DNA of 64,000 bases. Origin: Pseudomonas sp. BN102. Its GTDB lineage: Bacteria; Pseudomonadota; Gammaproteobacteria; Pseudomonadales; Pseudomonadaceae. How positions within the stretch are numbered: the stretch's first letter is position 1; every line of letters starts with the position of its first letter. A program made the position numbers and the translations under genes. Positions 27,979 to 36,748 of the stretch are shown here, piece after piece. The DNA is taken from the NCBI RefSeq assembly GCF_029871245.1, contig NZ_SSON01000030.1, forward strand, positions 1-64,000, in the 5' to 3' direction. Below the pieces are notes generated by a model. The model was not told where the DNA came from. It was given only the letters and a program-made list of their open reading frames with translations, and ran no database searches.

Positions 27979-28302
27979 ATGGACGTCGTACTGGACATGA
28001 TCGCCACCCTGTCGCGCTGGAGCCGCGGCCACCTCCACGATATAGCCTTGGCCATCATGGCCACCCTGCTGGTGTTGTTCGGCCCGACCCTCAATGCCTG
28101 GGTGCAGCAACGCATCGGCAGCCTCAACTTTCTCTTCCGCACCCTGCTCTTCGTGCTGCTCTGCGCGGTCGGCTACGGCCTGGCGATGATCTACGTGACA
28201 CCCTGGCTGGCCCAGGGCCTGGGCTACTTCAACAACTACACCCTGGCGCCCGTACTGCTACTAGTCTTCTTCGTGATCGGCATCATCGCCGATCGCAACT
28301 GA
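27979..28302 (+). CDS. DUF3392 family membrane protein
   Basis: This 107-residue integral membrane protein has at least three hydrophobic segments: HDIALAIMATLLVLFGPTLN, LFRTLLFVLLCAVGYGLAMI and LAPVLLLVFFVIGIIA. It resembles the DUF3392 family and sits where a conserved Pseudomonas gene follows hemW. No function is known. It has a GGAC/AAGGA-like site ahead of the ATG and lies 58 bases after hemW. Confidence 0.78.
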   Translation: MDVVLDMIATLSRWSRGHLHDIALAIMATLLVLFGPTLNAWVQQRIGSLNFLFRTLLFVLLCAVGYGLAMIYVTPWLAQGLGYFNNYTLAPVLLLVFFVIGIIADRN

Positions 28303-28354
28303 GGTCGGCGGCTCCCCCGGCGGCCACAGGCCGCCAATCCAGGGAGCACGCCCC

Positions 28355-28609
28355 ATGAAGCCGATCAAGCACCTCTACCTGTATTTCCAGGACGGCCAGC
28401 GCCTGGCCCTGCGCTTCCCGCAGCAGTCCGCCGACCCGGTGGAGGTCGCCCGCGGCCTGCGCCGCCAGCTGGAGTCGCCCTTTCTTAGCATCGAAGTGGA
28501 TGGCGATCTGCTGATGATTCCGCGAGAAAGCATCAAATACATGCAGATCAGCCCGGCGCCGCCGTCCCTGCCGGAGTCGACGGTGGTGGGGGCCGAGCTG
28601 ATCAACTGA
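28355..28609 (+). CDS. Small conserved hypothetical protein
   Basis: I do not recognise this 84-residue soluble protein beyond its being a conserved-looking small gene. It begins MKPIKHLYLYFQDGQRLALR and ends VVGAELIN. It has alternating beta-like strands (LYLYFQ, SIEVDGDLLMIP, IKYMQI), suggesting a compact beta-rich fold. A good GGGAGC site precedes the ATG. It follows the DUF3392 gene on the same strand and may be cotranscribed. Confidence 0.7.
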   Translation: MKPIKHLYLYFQDGQRLALRFPQQSADPVEVARGLRRQLESPFLSIEVDGDLLMIPRESIKYMQISPAPPSLPESTVVGAELIN

Positions 28610-28641
28610 GCAGGCATGACGCCGCGCGGACTGAACGGTTC

Positions 28642-28727
28642 CGTAGGGTGGACCACGCTCTATCGGTCCACCATTCGCGCTCCCATATGGCGCCGATGGT
28701 GGATAGAAAATCGCTATCCACCCTACG
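28642..28727. repeat. Compound inverted repeat (second interspersed family)
   Basis: Outer arms CGTAGGGTGGA (28642-28652) and TCCACCCTACG (28717-28727) are perfect complements. Each half folds on itself: GGTGGACC / GGTCCACC on the left and GGTGGATAG / CTATCCACC on the right. A related half element, GGTGGATCACGCTCCACC, lies at about 56082-56099. The spacer between the convergent small gene and the DUF1329 gene holds nothing else except the terminator at 28771. Confidence 0.75.
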
Positions 28728-28770
28728 AGCAGTCACCACCCCCAATCGAATGAAATGGCGCCCATTAAAA

Positions 28771-28790
28771 AGCCGCCCCGAGGGGCGGCT
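28771..28790 (-). terminator. Intrinsic terminator after the DUF1329 gene
   Basis: A perfect stem AGCCGCCCC / GGGGCGGCT with a two-base loop is followed, read leftward, by TTTTAATG. It lies 22 bases past the stop of the DUF1329 gene. Confidence 0.82.
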
Positions 28791-28812
28791 GGGATGGCCA
28801 GGCAGGCCGGAA

Positions 28813-30159
28813 TCAGTTGCCTTCGCGCCGTAGCGCCTGGGGCGTGAAGTCCCTCGGGTGGAGCGGGGCCTTGAAATCATACATGGCTTCGTTGTTGTCG
28901 AGGCCATCGACGAAATAACGGCCACCGACGAAATCGTAGATGGTTTCCAGCGTACTGCCGAACATGGGCACATCGTAATAGTTGATCGGATGGCTTTCCT
29001 GCATGCCGATCAGGCGACCGCCCTTGTCGTAGAGATCGACGGCGAGGATCTGCCAGCTATCCTCGTCGAGGTAGAAGCGGCGCTTGGCGTAAGGATGGCT
29101 GAAGCCCGTGCGCAGGTTCGCCTCCACTACCCAGACGCGATGCTGCTCGTAGCGCAGCAGGTCGGGGTTGACGTAAGCGGCCTGGAGGATCTGCTCGTAG
29201 GGGATGCCTTTCTGGTGCACGGCGTAGCTGTTGTAGGGCACCAGCATTTCCTCTTTGCCCAGCAACTGCCACTCGTAGCGGTCCGGCGCGCCGTTATAGG
29301 AGTCCACCATGTCGGCGGTAGCCAGGCCATTGGTGTCGGGCTGCAGCGTGTCGTAGGCCAGCATCGGCAGGCGGCGCACGCGGCGCTCGCCGCGGTTGAA
29401 GCGCCACGCCTTGCGGATCGACAGCACCTGGTCGAGGGTTTCCTGCACAACCAGGGCCGAGCCTGACAGCTTGGCAGGGGCCACGACCCGGTATTTGTAG
29501 AAGAACAGGGTGTTCTCCAGGTTGTTCGGGGTCATGCCGTCGCGACCATAGACGAAGTAGATATCCCGCTCCAGCTTGAGCAGGTTGTAACCGCCATTGG
29601 CGAGGACCGCCGCCTGATTGGTGGTGAAGTGAATCTGCTCGCCGCGATAGCGCAGGATGTGGTTCCAGATGGCTTCCAGGCCATTGGCCGGAATCGGGAA
29701 GGGCACACCGGCGGCCACACCTTCCACGCCATTGCCTCCGGCCATCAGCGCGCCGTTCTCGGCGTTGACGCGGGTGGCGTCGTAGATGCGTTGCGGCGCG
29801 GCAGCGCTGCGATGGGTCGGATACACGCGCAGCTTGTAGTCCGGGTGCTGCTCCAGCAGGGCCTTGTGTCCCGGGGTCAGCAGCTTGGCGTACTGTCCGA
29901 GGTTCCGGCTGTCGACAACGAAGCGCGGGGTATCGCCTGCATAGGGATCGGGATGGTGCATGCCCGGCTGGTAGCCGGCCGGCGGGGTGGCGAGGCCGCC
30001 ATCCCAGGCCGGGATGGTGCCGGCGGCATTGCCGGCGCGCTCGGCGCCCAGGGGGGTGAGGTCCTGCCCGAGACGGGCGGCCCGGGTAGCGTCGACCTTG
30101 GCCTGGGCCTGCAGGGCGCAGCCAGCCAGAAGCAGATATCCGAATGTTCTCAACAACAC
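28813..30159 (-). CDS. DUF1329 family exported protein, GTG start
   Basis: This 448-residue envelope protein of the DUF1329 family is of unknown function; related genes often accompany outer-membrane DUF1302 proteins or RND-type exporters, but none is here. No ATG fits. A GTG with a GAGGAG site six bases ahead gives a signal sequence, MLLRTFGYLLLAGCALQAQA. LLAGC resembles a lipobox, so it could be a lipoprotein, or be cut after AQA. Family-like segments include NAAGTIPAWDGGL, YAKLLTPGHKALLEQHPDYK and the C-terminal GGRYFVDGLDNNE. Frame extension to 30348 is judged non-coding. Confidence 0.82.
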   Translation of the reverse strand: MLLRTFGYLLLAGCALQAQAKVDATRAARLGQDLTPLGAERAGNAAGTIPAWDGGLATPPAGYQPGMHHPDPYAGDTPRFVVDSRNLGQYAKLLTPGHKALLEQHPDYKLRVYPTHRSAAAPQRIYDATRVNAENGALMAGGNGVEGVAAGVPFPIPANGLEAIWNHILRYRGEQIHFTTNQAAVLANGGYNLLKLERDIYFVYGRDGMTPNNLENTLFFYKYRVVAPAKLSGSALVVQETLDQVLSIRKAWRFNRGERRVRRLPMLAYDTLQPDTNGLATADMVDSYNGAPDRYEWQLLGKEEMLVPYNSYAVHQKGIPYEQILQAAYVNPDLLRYEQHRVWVVEANLRTGFSHPYAKRRFYLDEDSWQILAVDLYDKGGRLIGMQESHPINYYDVPMFGSTLETIYDFVGGRYFVDGLDNNEAMYDFKAPLHPRDFTPQALRREGN

Positions 30160-30310
30160 AGCCTTCTCCTCACGACGCAGCGGCAACCGCGTCGCTCTTA
30201 TTCTTATGCCGCCCGGCCAATCGGCAGGCGTTGCTATCGTCGGATCAGGTGAGGTGCCGGGTGGGCCCGGTCTAGTCAGGTCTGCCGGGGCGCCGCAGGG
30301 CGGCGCCCGG

Positions 30311-31030
30311 TCAATCGATGCGCTGGAACTTGAGGTCCCAGACGCCATGGCCGAGGCGTTCGCCGCGGCGCTCGAACTTGGTCACAGGGCGCTCGTCCGG
30401 GCGCGGGACGTAGCGGCCGTCCTCGGCCAGGTTGCGGAAGCCCGGCGCCACGCTCATCACTTCCAGCATGTGCTCGGCGTAGTGCTCCCAGTCGGTGGCC
30501 ATGTGCAGGATACCGCCGACCTTGAGCTTCTGCCGCACCAGCTCGGCGAAGGCCAGCTGGACGATGCGCCGTTTGTGGTGACGGGACTTGTGCCAAGGAT
30601 CGGGGAAGAACAGCAGGACGCGATCCAGGCTGGCGTCGGCCACACAGCCGCGCAGCACTTCCAGGGCGTCGCAGCTGTAGACGCGGATGTTGTCGAGACC
30701 CTGGGTCATGGCGCCATTGAGCAGCGCACCCACGCCGGGGCGATGCACCTCGACGCCGATGAAATCCTGCTCAGGCGCCGCAGCCGCCATCTCCAGGGTG
30801 GCATGGCCCATGCCGAAGCCGATCTCGAAGGTGCGCGGCGCGCTGCGGCCGAACAAAGCATCGAAATCCTGCGGGCCGTCAGCCAATTCCAGGCCGAATT
30901 TTGGCCAGCCCTGGTCGAGGCCGCGTTGCTGGCCTTCGGTCATGCGGCCGGCGCGCATCACGAAACTCTTGATGGTGCGGTGGTGACGCGTTTCGTCGGC
31001 GGCGGCCGGCGAACCCTGGTGCTCGATCAT
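30311..31030 (-). CDS. trmB: tRNA (guanine-N7-)-methyltransferase
   Basis: TrmB methylates G46 of tRNA using SAM. The 239 residues contain the SAM motif [15 protein letters not shown], the segment [15 protein letters not shown] and the family signature [17 protein letters not shown], with [11 protein letters not shown] near the C-terminus. It follows thiG by 24 bases on the same strand, so it may be expressed from the thi promoter. Confidence 0.95.
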   Translation of the reverse strand: MIEHQGSPAAADETRHHRTIKSFVMRAGRMTEGQQRGLDQGWPKFGLELADGPQDFDALFGRSAPRTFEIGFGMGHATLEMAAAAPEQDFIGVEVHRPGVGALLNGAMTQGLDNIRVYSCDALEVLRGCVADASLDRVLLFFPDPWHKSRHHKRRIVQLAFAELVRQKLKVGGILHMATDWEHYAEHMLEVMSVAPGFRNLAEDGRYVPRPDERPVTKFERRGERLGHGVWDLKFQRID

Positions 31031-31054
31031 TCTTGCGAAACCTGTCAGTGAAAC

Positions 31055-31849
31055 TCAGCGGATCAGTCCGTCCAGCGGCGAGGACGCGCTGGCATAGAGT
31101 TTGCGCGGCATGCGCCCGGCCAGATAGGCGAGACGGCCAGCGACTATGGCGTGCTTCATGGCCTCCGCCATCATCACCGGGTTCTGCGCATGGGCGATGG
31201 CGGTGTTCATCAGTACGGCCTCGCAGCCCAGCTCCATGGCGATGGTCGCGTCGGACGCGGTGCCCACGCCGGCATCCACCAGCACCGGAACCTTGGCTTC
31301 CTCGAGGATGATGCGCAGATTCCAGGGGTTGCAGATGCCCATGCCCGAGCCGATCAGACCGGCCAGCGGCATCACCGCGATGCAGCCCATCTCGGCCAAC
31401 TGGCGGGCGATGATGGGGTCGTCGCTGGTGTAGACCATGACATCGAAGCCGTCCTTGACCAGCTGTTCAGCGGCCTTGAGGGTTTCGACGACATTGGGGA
31501 AGAGCGTCTTCTGGTCGGCCAGCACTTCCAGCTTGACCAGGTTGTGGCCATCCAGCAGCTCGCGGGCCAGGCGGCAGGTACGCACCGCTTCTTCGGCGTT
31601 ATAGCAACCGGCGGTGTTCGGCAGGATGGTGTATTTGTCCGGGGAGATCACGTCCAGCAGGTTGGGCTCGTCCGGGTTCTGGCCGATGTTGGTGCGGCGC
31701 ACCGCCACGGTGACGATCTCGGCACCGGAGGCTTCGATGGCGACGCGGGTCTCTTCGAGGTCCTTGTACTTGCCGGTGCCCACCAACAGACGCGACTGAT
31801 AGGTGCGGCCCGCAAGGGTGAAGGGCTTGTCGATCGGCGTATGGCTCAT
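31055..31849 (-). CDS. thiG: Thiazole synthase
   Basis: ThiG forms the thiazole moiety of thiamine from deoxyxylulose 5-phosphate, dehydroglycine and ThiS thiocarboxylate. The 264 residues show [20 protein letters not shown], the AVRRTN segment, [20 protein letters not shown] and [19 protein letters not shown] typical of the TIM-barrel enzyme. It lies 90 bases after thiS, the sulfur carrier it uses. No TPP riboswitch (THI box) was recognised upstream of thiS. Confidence 0.96.
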   Translation of the reverse strand: MSHTPIDKPFTLAGRTYQSRLLVGTGKYKDLEETRVAIEASGAEIVTVAVRRTNIGQNPDEPNLLDVISPDKYTILPNTAGCYNAEEAVRTCRLARELLDGHNLVKLEVLADQKTLFPNVVETLKAAEQLVKDGFDVMVYTSDDPIIARQLAEMGCIAVMPLAGLIGSGMGICNPWNLRIILEEAKVPVLVDAGVGTASDATIAMELGCEAVLMNTAIAHAQNPVMMAEAMKHAIVAGRLAYLAGRMPRKLYASASSPLDGLIR

Positions 31850-31939
31850 GCTGGACTCCTGGCGGGCAGTAGGGAAAGCGCAAGGCGCGAAACTGGGACG
31901 GCAGATGGCGCTATTGGGACGGGCGCTGTGCCCGCGCGG

Positions 31940-32140
31940 CTAGCCGCCGCCTATGGCGTGTACCACCTCGACGCGGTCGCCTTCGCGCAGGGCGGTGGCG
32001 GCGTGCTGGCTGCGCGGCACTATGTCGAGGTTGAGTTCGACCGCGACGCGGCGGCCGGCCAGATCCAGGCAGGCGATGAGGTCCGCGACAGTCTGGCCGT
32101 CGGGAAGCTCGAAGGATTCACCGTTCAACTGAATGCGCAT
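31940..32140 (-). CDS. thiS: ThiS, sulfur carrier protein
   Basis: This 66-residue ubiquitin-like protein becomes a C-terminal thiocarboxylate and supplies sulfur to ThiG. It begins MRIQLNGESFELPDGQTVAD and ends in the required Gly-Gly (VVHAIGGG; one extra Gly). ThiS proteins usually end exactly in GG, so the triple Gly is acceptable. It is the first gene of a thiS-thiG-trmB run. Confidence 0.94.
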   Translation of the reverse strand: MRIQLNGESFELPDGQTVADLIACLDLAGRRVAVELNLDIVPRSQHAATALREGDRVEVVHAIGGG

Positions 32141-32246
32141 GACGGAACAGTCACATCTGGAAAGGGGACGGCATTCTAGCCCGTTAGCCGCGCGGGACCA
32201 AGGTTAAAGGACGCCATTCGTCCCGCAATTTGACGCCAGGGTCAGG

Positions 32247-32624
32247 TTAACGACTGCCCAGGTTCCAGGCCACAGTCCCCAGGCACACCCAACCGGCGAG
32301 GAAGGCCAGGCCGCCGAAGGGTGTGATGATGCCGAGCTTGCCGATGCCGGACAGGGTCAGCAGGTAGAGGCTGCCGGAGAACAGCAGGATGCCAAGGGCA
32401 AAACAGCCGCCAGCCAGATTCAGCAGCCGACCCGGTGCGTGCAACGACAGCAGGGCCACGCCGAACAGGGCCATGGCATGGATCAGCTGGTAATGAGTGC
32501 CGGTCTGGAACACCGCCAGGTACTCGGGAGTCAGCCTGCTCTTGAGGCCATGGGCGGCGAAGGCGCCGAGGGCCACCCCGGTAAAACCGGCGAATGCGGA
32601 CAGCAAGAGGAACAGGCGCGCCAT
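32247..32624 (-). CDS. DUF423 family membrane protein
   Basis: This 125-residue protein has four predicted transmembrane helices. It starts MARLFLLLSAFAGFTGVALG and contains GAFAAHGLKSRLTPEYLAVF, QTGTHYQLIHAMALFGVALL and a C-terminal FGGLAFLAGWVCLG. These match the DUF423 (YgdD-like) family, which has no assigned function. The start is placed at the Met beginning the hydrophobic helix. It is divergent from mtgA, 66 bases away. Confidence 0.9.
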   Translation of the reverse strand: MARLFLLLSAFAGFTGVALGAFAAHGLKSRLTPEYLAVFQTGTHYQLIHAMALFGVALLSLHAPGRLLNLAGGCFALGILLFSGSLYLLTLSGIGKLGIITPFGGLAFLAGWVCLGTVAWNLGSR

Positions 32625-32654
32625 GGGGACTCCAGACAGGGAACGGACGGCCGC

Positions 32655-32660
32655 TATAAT
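32655..32660 (+). promoter_or_regulatory. Putative -10 (TATAAT) upstream of mtgA
   Basis: A consensus TATAAT lies 30 bases before the mtgA ATG in the short divergent spacer with the DUF423 gene. No convincing -35 was identified at 17 bases, so this is a weak prediction. Confidence 0.4.
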
Positions 32661-32690
32661 GGCGCGCAAATTTCCCCGGGCCAAGCCAGC

Positions 32691-33383
32691 ATGTTCAGCA
32701 CCATCCGCCAACGCCTGTTCAAACTGCTGCTCTGGTTCGCGGCGGCGTCCGTGTTGCTGGTGATCCTGTTCCGCTGGGTGCCGACGCCGGGATCGATGCT
32801 GATGGTGGAGCGCAAGATTGAGTCCTGGTTCGTCGGCCAGCCCATCGACCTGAAGCGCGACTGGGTATCCTGGGACGAGCTGCCAGACGACCTCAAGATC
32901 GCGGTGATCGCCGCCGAGGACCAGAAATTCGCCGAACATTGGGGCTTCGACGTCCCCGCCATCCGCAAGGCCCTGGCACACAACGAGCGCGGCGGCTCCA
33001 TCCGCGGCGCCAGCACCCTCAGCCAGCAGGTGGCGAAGAACCTCTTCCTCTGGTCCGGCCGCAACTGGCTGCGCAAGGGACTGGAGGTCTGGTTCACCGG
33101 GCTGATCGAACTGTTCTGGCCGAAGCAGCGCATCCTCGAGGTCTACCTGAACAGCGTGGAATGGGGCAACGGCGTATTTGGCGCCGAAGCCGCCGCCCAC
33201 CAGCACTTCGGCGTGACCGCGGCGCACCTGTCACGCCAGCAGGCGGCGCTGCTGGCTGCGGTGCTGCCCAACCCGCGGCAATGGAGCCCCTCGCGGCCCG
33301 GCGGATACGTCGCCCGCCGTGCCGGCTGGATTCGCCGGCAGGTGAGCCAACTGGGCGGCAGCAGCTACCTGCAGCAACTCTGA
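32691..33383 (+). CDS. mtgA: Monofunctional peptidoglycan glycosyltransferase
   Basis: MtgA polymerises lipid II into glycan strands without a transpeptidase domain. The start MFSTIRQRLFKLLLWF gives 230 residues with an N-terminal membrane anchor at about 12-32. GT51 motifs follow in order: AAEDQKFAEHWGFD (catalytic Glu), RGASTLSQQVAKNLFLW, KQRILEVYLNSVEWGNGVFG and QAALLAAVLPNP. It stands as a single gene, divergent from the DUF423 gene. Confidence 0.96.
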   Translation: MFSTIRQRLFKLLLWFAAASVLLVILFRWVPTPGSMLMVERKIESWFVGQPIDLKRDWVSWDELPDDLKIAVIAAEDQKFAEHWGFDVPAIRKALAHNERGGSIRGASTLSQQVAKNLFLWSGRNWLRKGLEVWFTGLIELFWPKQRILEVYLNSVEWGNGVFGAEAAAHQHFGVTAAHLSRQQAALLAAVLPNPRQWSPSRPGGYVARRAGWIRRQVSQLGGSSYLQQL

Positions 33384-33428
33384 GGTCGGACCACGCAAGT
33401 AGCCCACCGCGGCCTTGCCCTGCGCCGC

Positions 33429-34031
33429 TCAGTGCTTCATCGCTTTGCGCGGCACCAGGTGCAGCAACTGCAGCTTGCCATCCGCCAGGTGTGCACTCAG
33501 CCCTTGCTGCGGATAGACCCAGGCCTCGCCCTCAGCCGTGCGCAGGCGCAACCGCGGCGGACCGATACTGGCGGCCAGGCGTGCCGCCGAGACTTCTTCC
33601 ATCGGCACCATATTCAGCACCGCCACCCGGTGTCCGCCGAGTTGTGCTGCCATCTCCCCGCTCAGGGGCTGCTCCTCGTTGCCCTTGCCGAGGGCCTTGC
33701 CCAGGCTGCTGCTCTCGCTATCGCTGAGCAGCAACTCCGCTTCCAGGCGCCAGGCGCCCTCCTCCCGGTCCTGCTCGGCGCGATAGACCAGGCGCGGACC
33801 TTCGGTGCGCGGCTGCAGCCAGAGTTCTCCCGGCGCCAGGGCGGCCAGCTGGTCCAGGCTGAGGGTCTCCTCGGCGAGGGGCACTATCACCGTCTCCTGC
33901 CAGTCCACCAGCCAAGGCAAAGGCTCGGCGCGCTCGGACTGCCGGCTCATCCACAGTGCCAGGGAAAAGAACAGCACGGCGACTGCGGCGAACAGCAGCC
34001 AGTGGCTGGAGCGCAGGGACGGCAAGGGCAT
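33429..34031 (-). CDS. Hypothetical membrane-anchored protein
   Basis: I do not recognise a family for this 200-residue protein. It has one N-terminal transmembrane segment (WLLFAAVAVLFFSLALWM, about 11-28). A soluble domain with several beta-like strands follows, such as GELWLQPRTEGPRLVYRAEQ and HRVAVLNMVPMEEV. The topology suggests a periplasmic domain. It lies downstream of rpoH, past the rpoH terminator, at the position of an uncharacterised conserved Pseudomonas gene. Confidence 0.72.
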   Translation of the reverse strand: MPLPSLRSSHWLLFAAVAVLFFSLALWMSRQSERAEPLPWLVDWQETVIVPLAEETLSLDQLAALAPGELWLQPRTEGPRLVYRAEQDREEGAWRLEAELLLSDSESSSLGKALGKGNEEQPLSGEMAAQLGGHRVAVLNMVPMEEVSAARLAASIGPPRLRLRTAEGEAWVYPQQGLSAHLADGKLQLLHLVPRKAMKH

Positions 34032-34050
34032 GGTGGTTTTCTCCAGAAAG

Positions 34051-34078
34051 AAAAAAGCCGCACATGCGTGCGGCTTTT
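34051..34078 (-). terminator. Intrinsic terminator after rpoH
   Basis: The stem GCCGCAC / GTGCGGC with loop ATGC is followed by TTTTTTC in the direction of rpoH transcription; A and T runs on both sides extend the stem. It lies 18 bases after the rpoH stop. Confidence 0.88.
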
Positions 34079-34092
34079 CCAGGGTTTGGAAC

Positions 34093-34947
34093 TTACGCCT
34101 GAATGAAGCCCTTGAGCTTGCTCATGGCGTTCTTCTCCAACTGGCGGATACGCTCGGCGGAGACGTTGTACTTGGCTGCCAGGTCGTGCAGGGTCGCTTT
34201 CTCCTCGGCCAGCCAGCGCTGGTAAAGGATGTCGCGGCTGCGCTCGTCCAGGCCATCCAGCGCCTCGTGCAGGTTGGCCGTGGAACTGTCGCTCCAGTCG
34301 GCCTCCTCCAGCTGGCGCGCCGGATCGTAGCGGTGGTCTTCCAGGTAGTGGGCCGGAGCCTGGAAGGCCGCGTCGTCGTCAGCGTCCGCCGCCGGGTCGA
34401 AGGCCATGTCCTGGCCGGTCAACCGGCTTTCCATCTCGCGCACTTCATGGGGCTCGACGCCAAGGGTATTGGCCACCGCATGGACTTCATCGTTGTTCAG
34501 CCAGGTCAGGCGCTTCTTCTGGCTGCGCAGATTGAAGAACAGCTTGCGCTGTGCCTTGGTGGTGGCGACCTTGACGATGCGCCAGTTGCGCAGAATGAAC
34601 TCGTGGATCTCGGCCTTGATCCAGTGCACCGCGAAGGACACCAGGCGCACGCCCATCTCGGGGTTGAAGCGCTTGACGGCCTTCATCAGGCCCACGTTGC
34701 CTTCCTGGATCAGGTCGGCCTGGGCCAGGCCGTAGCCGGAATAACTCTTGGCGACGTGCACGACGAAGCGCAGGTGCGCCAACACCATTTGCCGTGCCGC
34801 TTCCAGATCTTGTTCATAGAAGAGGCGTTCGGCCAGCTCGCGCTCCTGCTCGACGGTCAGCAGCGGGATGCCGTTGACCGCATGCACGTATGCCTCCAGG
34901 TTCGCACCGGGGGCAAGGGCATAGACAGGTTGCAGGGAAGTGGTCAT
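34093..34947 (-). CDS. rpoH: RNA polymerase heat-shock sigma factor (sigma 32)
   Basis: RpoH directs transcription of heat-shock genes. The start [20 protein letters not shown] gives 284 residues, as in P. aeruginosa; six residues upstream in the frame are discarded. Region 2 ([36 protein letters not shown]) and the RpoH box region ([19 protein letters not shown]) are clear. The region 4 helix-turn-helix ([20 protein letters not shown]) is also present. A GGAGGA Shine-Dalgarno precedes it. It lies downstream of ftsY-ftsE-ftsX with a 113-base spacer and probably has its own promoters there. Confidence 0.97.
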   Translation of the reverse strand: MTTSLQPVYALAPGANLEAYVHAVNGIPLLTVEQERELAERLFYEQDLEAARQMVLAHLRFVVHVAKSYSGYGLAQADLIQEGNVGLMKAVKRFNPEMGVRLVSFAVHWIKAEIHEFILRNWRIVKVATTKAQRKLFFNLRSQKKRLTWLNNDEVHAVANTLGVEPHEVREMESRLTGQDMAFDPAADADDDAAFQAPAHYLEDHRYDPARQLEEADWSDSSTANLHEALDGLDERSRDILYQRWLAEEKATLHDLAAKYNVSAERIRQLEKNAMSKLKGFIQA

Positions 34948-35060
34948 GCAAATCCTCCGATTCACTAAAGCTCGCGCAGTGTAGCACTGGCCAATCTGAC
35001 TGCAAGGGGGCGTAAAAGTTTCGTTACACCACCAGGAAAGGCCCGCGAAAACCGGCGTTT

Positions 35061-36080
35061 CTAGCGCGGCGCGAGCTCGCTCAGGTGGCGGGCGACGGCC
35101 AGCCAGGCGCCAATGTAACCCAGCAGCACAGCCCCCAGAAGCAGGGATAGACCATCGGCCAGGGGCACCCCGGCCAGGGCGAAATCGCTACCGTAGAGCC
35201 CCGCCAGGCGCACCACGGCACCGTTCAACCAGTTGAGGCCGTAGGCCAGTACCAGCCAGGCCAGCAAGCCCGCGCCGGTGCCGTAGAGCGCCCCCATATA
35301 GAGGAAGGGACGGCGCACGTAGCTGTCGGTCCCGCCGACCAGCTTGATCACTTCGATCTCGGTGCGGCGGTTCTCGATATGCAGACGAATGGTATTGCCG
35401 ATCACCAACAGCAGGGCCAGCACCAGCAGCAGGGCCAGACCGAAGACGAAGCGCTCGCCCAGCTTGAGAATGGCCGACAGGCGCTCGACCCAGACCAGGT
35501 CCAGCTGTGCCTGCTCGATGCCGGGCAGCTCGGCGAGACGTTGGCGCAGGGCCTCCAGCGCGGCCTTGTCGACTTCCTTGGGCGTCACCAGGACCACCCC
35601 CGGAAGCGGGTTCTGCGGCAGCTCCTTGAGCGCTTCGCCGAGGCCCGACTGCTGTTGCAGCTCGGCCAGGGCCTGTTCGCGGCTGATCCACTCGGCTTCG
35701 GAAACGTCCGGCATCCGCGCGATCTCGTCGCGCAGCTTCTGCCCCTGGGCTTCGCCGGCATCCATCTTCATGAACAGGGAAATCTGCGCCGCGCGCTGCC
35801 AGGAACCGCCCAGACGCTCGACATTGCCGAGCAGCAGGGAAAGCCCCATGGGCAGGCTCAGGGCGATGGCCATCACCAGGCAGGTGAAGAAGCTGCCGAT
35901 GGGCTGGCGGCCCAGGCGGCGCAAGCTGTCCATCAGGCTGGCGCGGTGGCTTTCCAGCCAGGCGTGCAGCAGCGTGCGGAAATCCGGGCCTTCGTCAGCC
36001 TTCTCCGACGCTTCGGTGTGCCGCGGTGACGCGCCGACACGCTCGGCGGGTTTGGGCGGCGGCATCTGCTTGGCGCTCAT
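35061..36080 (-). CDS. ftsX: FtsX, cell-division ABC transporter permease-like protein
   Basis: FtsX pairs with FtsE to transmit ATP hydrolysis to periplasmic amidase activation at the septum. The 339 residues have a charged cytoplasmic N-terminus. The first membrane helix lies near 63-88 ([21 protein letters not shown]) and is followed by a periplasmic domain of about 115 residues. Three C-terminal helices come last ([54 protein letters not shown]). It overlaps ftsE by one base. Confidence 0.96.
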   Translation of the reverse strand: MSAKQMPPPKPAERVGASPRHTEASEKADEGPDFRTLLHAWLESHRASLMDSLRRLGRQPIGSFFTCLVMAIALSLPMGLSLLLGNVERLGGSWQRAAQISLFMKMDAGEAQGQKLRDEIARMPDVSEAEWISREQALAELQQQSGLGEALKELPQNPLPGVVLVTPKEVDKAALEALRQRLAELPGIEQAQLDLVWVERLSAILKLGERFVFGLALLLVLALLLVIGNTIRLHIENRRTEIEVIKLVGGTDSYVRRPFLYMGALYGTGAGLLAWLVLAYGLNWLNGAVVRLAGLYGSDFALAGVPLADGLSLLLGAVLLGYIGAWLAVARHLSELAPR

Positions 36081-36748
36081 CAGACCGCCTCCCCGTCGCC
36101 GATCAGGCGGCCGCGTTGCAAGGTGAGCAGGCGGTGGCGCATGCGCGCGATAAGCGCCAGGTCGTGGCTGGCGATTAGCACAGTGGTACCCAAGCGATTG
36201 ATGTCCTCGAAAACGCCCATGATCTCCGCGGCCAAGCGCGGGTCCAGGTTACCCGTGGGTTCGTCCGCCAGCAGCAGGGCCGGGCGATGCACCACGGCGC
36301 GGGCGATGCCGACGCGCTGCTGTTGGCCGGTGGAAAGGTCGGCCGGGTAGAGCTCGGCCTTGTCCGCCAGGGAGACGCGCTCCAGCGCCACGCTCACCCG
36401 CTTGGCGATCTCCGGCTTGGACAGGCCGTGGATCTGCATCGGCAGGGCGACGTTGTCGAACACGCTGCGATCGAACAGCAGCTGATGGTTCTGGAACACC
36501 ACACCTATCTGGCGCCGCAGGAAGGGAATCTGCGCGTTGGTGATCTGCGACAGGTCCTGGCCGGCCAGCAGCAGCTTGCCGGTGGTGGGCCGTTCCATCG
36601 CCAGCAGCAGGCGCAGCAGGGTGCTTTTCCCGGCGCCGGAGTGGCCGGTGACGAAGAGGAACTCGCCGCGGCGGACGCGGAAGCTCAGTTCGTGCAGGCC
36701 TACGTGGCCATTGGGATAGCGTTTGCCGACCTGCTCGAATCGAATCAT
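36080..36748 (-). CDS. ftsE: FtsE, cell-division ABC ATPase
   Basis: This 222-residue ATPase is the partner of FtsX. Walker [10 protein letters not shown], the Q-loop near [11 protein letters not shown], signature [13 protein letters not shown], Walker [13 protein letters not shown] and the switch His in LIASHDLAL are all intact. It overlaps ftsY by four bases and ftsX by one, giving the conserved ftsY-ftsE-ftsX order. Confidence 0.97.
   Translation of the reverse strand: MIRFEQVGKRYPNGHVGLHELSFRVRRGEFLFVTGHSGAGKSTLLRLLLAMERPTTGKLLLAGQDLSQITNAQIPFLRRQIGVVFQNHQLLFDRSVFDNVALPMQIHGLSKPEIAKRVSVALERVSLADKAELYPADLSTGQQQRVGIARAVVHRPALLLADEPTGNLDPRLAAEIMGVFEDINRLGTTVLIASHDLALIARMRHRLLTLQRGRLIGDGEAV

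Noticed and set aside
32141-32246. TPP riboswitch upstream of thiS
   Set aside because: The 106-base spacer shows no THI-box words (CUGAGA, ACCUGA) in the right order.
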